This document shows positions 61,198-64,000 of a stretch of DNA of 64,000 nt, piece by piece. Each line of letters opens with the position of its first letter. Within the stretch, counting starts at the first letter, position 1. The position numbers and the translations under genes are program-made. Below the pieces are notes generated by a model. That model worked only from the letters and a program-made list of their open reading frames with translations, had not been told where the DNA came from and did no database searches. Location: assembly GCF_020740795.1 (NCBI RefSeq), contig NC_067285.1:114143008-114207007 (forward strand), given 5' to 3'. Source of the DNA: Apus apus (taxonomy: Eukaryota; Chordata; Aves; Apodiformes; Apodidae).

Positions 61198-63980
61198 ACC
61201 AGTCTGTGATCAGACAAGCAGGAGCTGGAGAAGTGCTTACACCATCTCTCTCACGCAAGTTTGAATCTCTCTCATTTTGAAAGGCAAGCCAGGCCATGAA
61301 AATCAACTCTGCTAAAGAATTGCCAACAAAACTGCCTCTGACTGCTTTTTTTTAGGTCTGCTTATGGTGGTTTCTTGAAATGATTATTCTGGAGATCTTT
61401 ATGTAGGGTAGGTGGGGAGTCTGGATAACTGACCTCCCTCTATAAAGCTGCACAGCAGATCAGTAGGATGTCTCGTTCCAAGAAAAAAATACATTCTAGG
61501 GTGGTGTCTGTGCAGAGTTCAGGAAGCTGGGATTTTTAATTATTTTTTTTCCCCCTGTTCTTTAGCAGAATTATAACGTGCTGGTAGGCAAGTTACTTGT
61601 GATTCTGTTTCCCAGCTCTGTGGGGCTCTTCCTGGTGTCAGAACTGCAAAGCCCTTGTGTAATTAAGGTCAAAGAAGTGTAGGAAGTGTCAAAGGTGAAG
61701 ACATGCTTTCAATCCTAAGCTTTCTGTAGTAAAAAGCTTATCATTGGCATGCTAGGAAATCACTTTGGAATGTCTGAATGTCTTCTGCTGTTTTGTTGAA
61801 CTGATCTGTTAGAGCAGAGGCATGAATAAGTGAACTGTGTGTCAGAATAAGCAAAACTACATCTCACTGCTTCTTACTGCAGTTCCTTCTGAGTGGTTAA
61901 AGGTAATATCTGCTTCTTCCCCCTGAGCTGGAGGAGGGGTGAGCTGCCTTGATCCAAGGACAATATTTGCGTGTGTGAAGAAACTGCAGCAAACGTGACA
62001 TTCTTGATGGTCCCAAAAGTATGACAGGTTTTGTGGTTATCTCCCTGTCTTCTCAGGAGCTGAGTCAAAAGGTGAGAGAGATGCCAGCACTGGTTGCATT
62101 ACCATCACATTACCCTGATTTAGGCGGTGCCTCTCTCATTGTCCTTGTGGCAAGATACTATAGGAGTGGAAAAAATGGCCTTCAGCCTGTGATCCCAAAG
62201 TGGTCCCTAAGGTGAAACTGGTCATGATGCTTCTGGGTTCCCTCTCTAATGGAACATGGATTTGGCTGCCTTTGTATTGTATTGGACAGAGATGTAGGTG
62301 TCTCAGAGGTACTCACATCCTAGAGCTTTGATGAAGGCTGATAACCTGGAAGAGCAGAAGAGGCTGTAGATGAAGAAGAAGCTGGAGTTTGTGCCTCACT
62401 TGACCCTGGAGAATATAAATGTCACATGCATAGGATGAGGTGGTTGATGCCTGCACTTTCTGAGACACTGAAATCCATCAACCAGCAAGTGAGAAACAAG
62501 ACTTGGTTGGCTCAACCGTAAGTGTAATTACTTGAGTTGTGCTTTAAGCAAAGATGAATACAGTGTGTTCATCTGCTGAAGTCTTTGAACCTGCTGGAAT
62601 TTGGCCTCTGGGAAGATGAGGAAAGTGAGCCTTGAGAGCAGGACCCCTCATTATGTGGGTGAAGGTGACCAGGTACTGCTAGATTCTGACAATATCCTGT
62701 CCCTATTAGTCTTATAGACTTATAGGCATTCTCAAGTGGCAAAGTGAGGGAGGCTGTTTGACTTTGGAAAGCAAACCCAGAAGCAAAGCAGCTTTTGTCC
62801 ATCCAGGCTCTGGTGCAGGTACTGCAGGTTGTAGGGTTGCTGTTGGTGTTCAGGAAGAATTAGCATGGAATAACTATTCCCTGAAAAATGAGGAATTGCC
62901 TGAACTAGTCGGTCCTCATCTCTGGTGGCTGCTGTTATTAATAGTGGTGCAAAATATTTGAGCAGCAGCTCCTGCTCCTTTCTAGTTTGGTTTAGCTGTG
63001 GAGTTTTGTTGGGGTAAAGGGAAGACCGTGTACCCTGTTGCATGGCAAGATATATTTAAGGATGTGCTGTACAACGTAACTTCATGCTGCAGACTGTGAA
63101 TTTTCACTCTTATGCCCATGTTGAGCAAGACAACATGTCTGTGGTTGGTGTGTGCTGCACTGAACAGTGGCCAGCTTGGAAGGTACTAGATGGAGAGGTT
63201 GACTCCTGCTTCCCTTCTTGGTTTCTACCAACAGCCCTGGAAGCACGCAAACAAAAATATTGTGCCTCCTTTCTGCTTTGAAGTTATCTGGCTTAAGATC
63301 ACAGTGACTTTATGCTATTAAGATTTTCTTCCCTGAATTAAACAGCTCTGTGGGACCCTTGTTTGAAAAGGAATATACTCTCATCTAGTAATTAAATTGT
63401 CTCTCAGTCTCTCTCTGAATAAGTTAAGTGGAGAGATTCCACAGTGTCCTGCCACGTCCAAGGCCTGCAGTCTTTTGTAGTCATTTTTTGGCATTTTCTG
63501 GACTTGTGTAACTCGGGGACTTGCCCATTCAGTGCTCTGGTGTTGGTGTTTTCTTCACTTCTGAGTTAGCAAATAAAGGTCACCCACGTTGTCGTGGATC
63601 TGGATACTTCTGGATTTTAAAGGGTTTCACCCTTTAAAAATCAATGATTCACTAGAGGTCAGGATCAACTAGGACAGAGCAGATGACTCCATTGAGCTTT
63701 CTGTCTCTCATTACAAACAGCAGGTCTGGTGTACATCTACTCCATTGCTCTGAGTGTGCCTTCTTTGCCTGTCGTAGAGGAGTGGACGTGCTGGCACAGC
63801 ACTGTGGGGGCAGCAGAAGAGATATTAGAACATTTGTGGTGGATTTATGTCCCCATCCTCCCATTCTTGTGGGCTTGTGACTGCCCCCTGATTTCAACAC
63901 TTCTCCTAACAATAGTCCATATGGTGGAAATGTTCAGAAACTTCCTGCAAAGTGAGTGTGATGAGGGTGGATCATTAGAT
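61198..63980. other. Intronic sequence, nothing recognised
   Basis: AT-rich unique DNA with no transposon or exon recognised. Confidence 0.4.
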
Positions 63981-64000
63981 TTCTTCCTTTTTTTAAATAG
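63981..64000 (+). other. EXOC6B: Possible 3' splice site at the window edge
   Basis: A 14-base pyrimidine run (63981-63994) followed by aaatag, ending exactly at the last base. If real, the next base would begin EXOC6B exon 2. Only sequence beyond the window can tell. Confidence 0.2.

Larger units (their letters stand above)
19606..64000 (+). other. EXOC6B: EXOC6B intron 1 (5' part or all)
   Basis: From the exon 1 donor to the window end I find no sequence encoding the expected next segment of EXOC6B (beginning SVYDGEEHGRFMEKLE), so the whole 44.4 kb is read as intron 1. It contains about 21 CR1 fragments in both orientations and several homopolymer runs. The last 20 bases resemble a 3' splice site. 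Confidence 0.7.

Overview
This window looks like bird nuclear DNA. About thirty fragments of the CR1 non-LTR retrotransposon are scattered through it on both strands, recognisable by their octamer-rich 3' ends and by C-terminal reverse-transcriptase ORF2 remnants. I see no Alu, L1 or other mammalian repeats. The only two genes I recognise are vertebrate single-copy genes with introns. I could not assign a species.

Layout: (1) 1-3216 is the 3' flank of SPR, with a 17/51-bp minisatellite and one CR1. (2) 3217-4928 on the minus strand is a complete three-exon SPR gene (sepiapterin reductase, 266 aa), with a CpG-rich promoter at about 4930-5130. (3) 5138-7300 holds two tandem arrays directly upstream of SPR: a G-rich 18-19 bp array and a polypyrimidine array with 20-bp and 37-bp units. 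(4) 7300-18400 is intergenic and contains several CR1 copies, including a nested pair and two copies that share an almost identical 206-bp patch. At 17400-17914 there is a CpG-enriched stretch with two unexplained divergent reading frames. (5) 18412-19240 is a 43-bp tandem array ending at a CpG island. (6) 19493-19605 on the plus strand is coding exon 1 of EXOC6B (exocyst subunit Sec15B). (7) 19606-64000 reads as EXOC6B intron 1: AT-richer DNA with some twenty CR1 fragments and no further exon that I could recognise. The last bases of the window resemble a 3' splice site.

SPR and EXOC6B lie head to head, as they do in human 2p13.2, with about 14.6 kb between their start codons. They are functionally unrelated: one makes tetrahydrobiopterin, the other tethers exocytic vesicles. 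The notable structure is in the non-coding DNA: promoter-proximal tandem arrays at both genes, and signs of sequence homogenisation among CR1 copies. I found no evidence of a new multi-gene system. All repeat boundaries are by eye and approximate.
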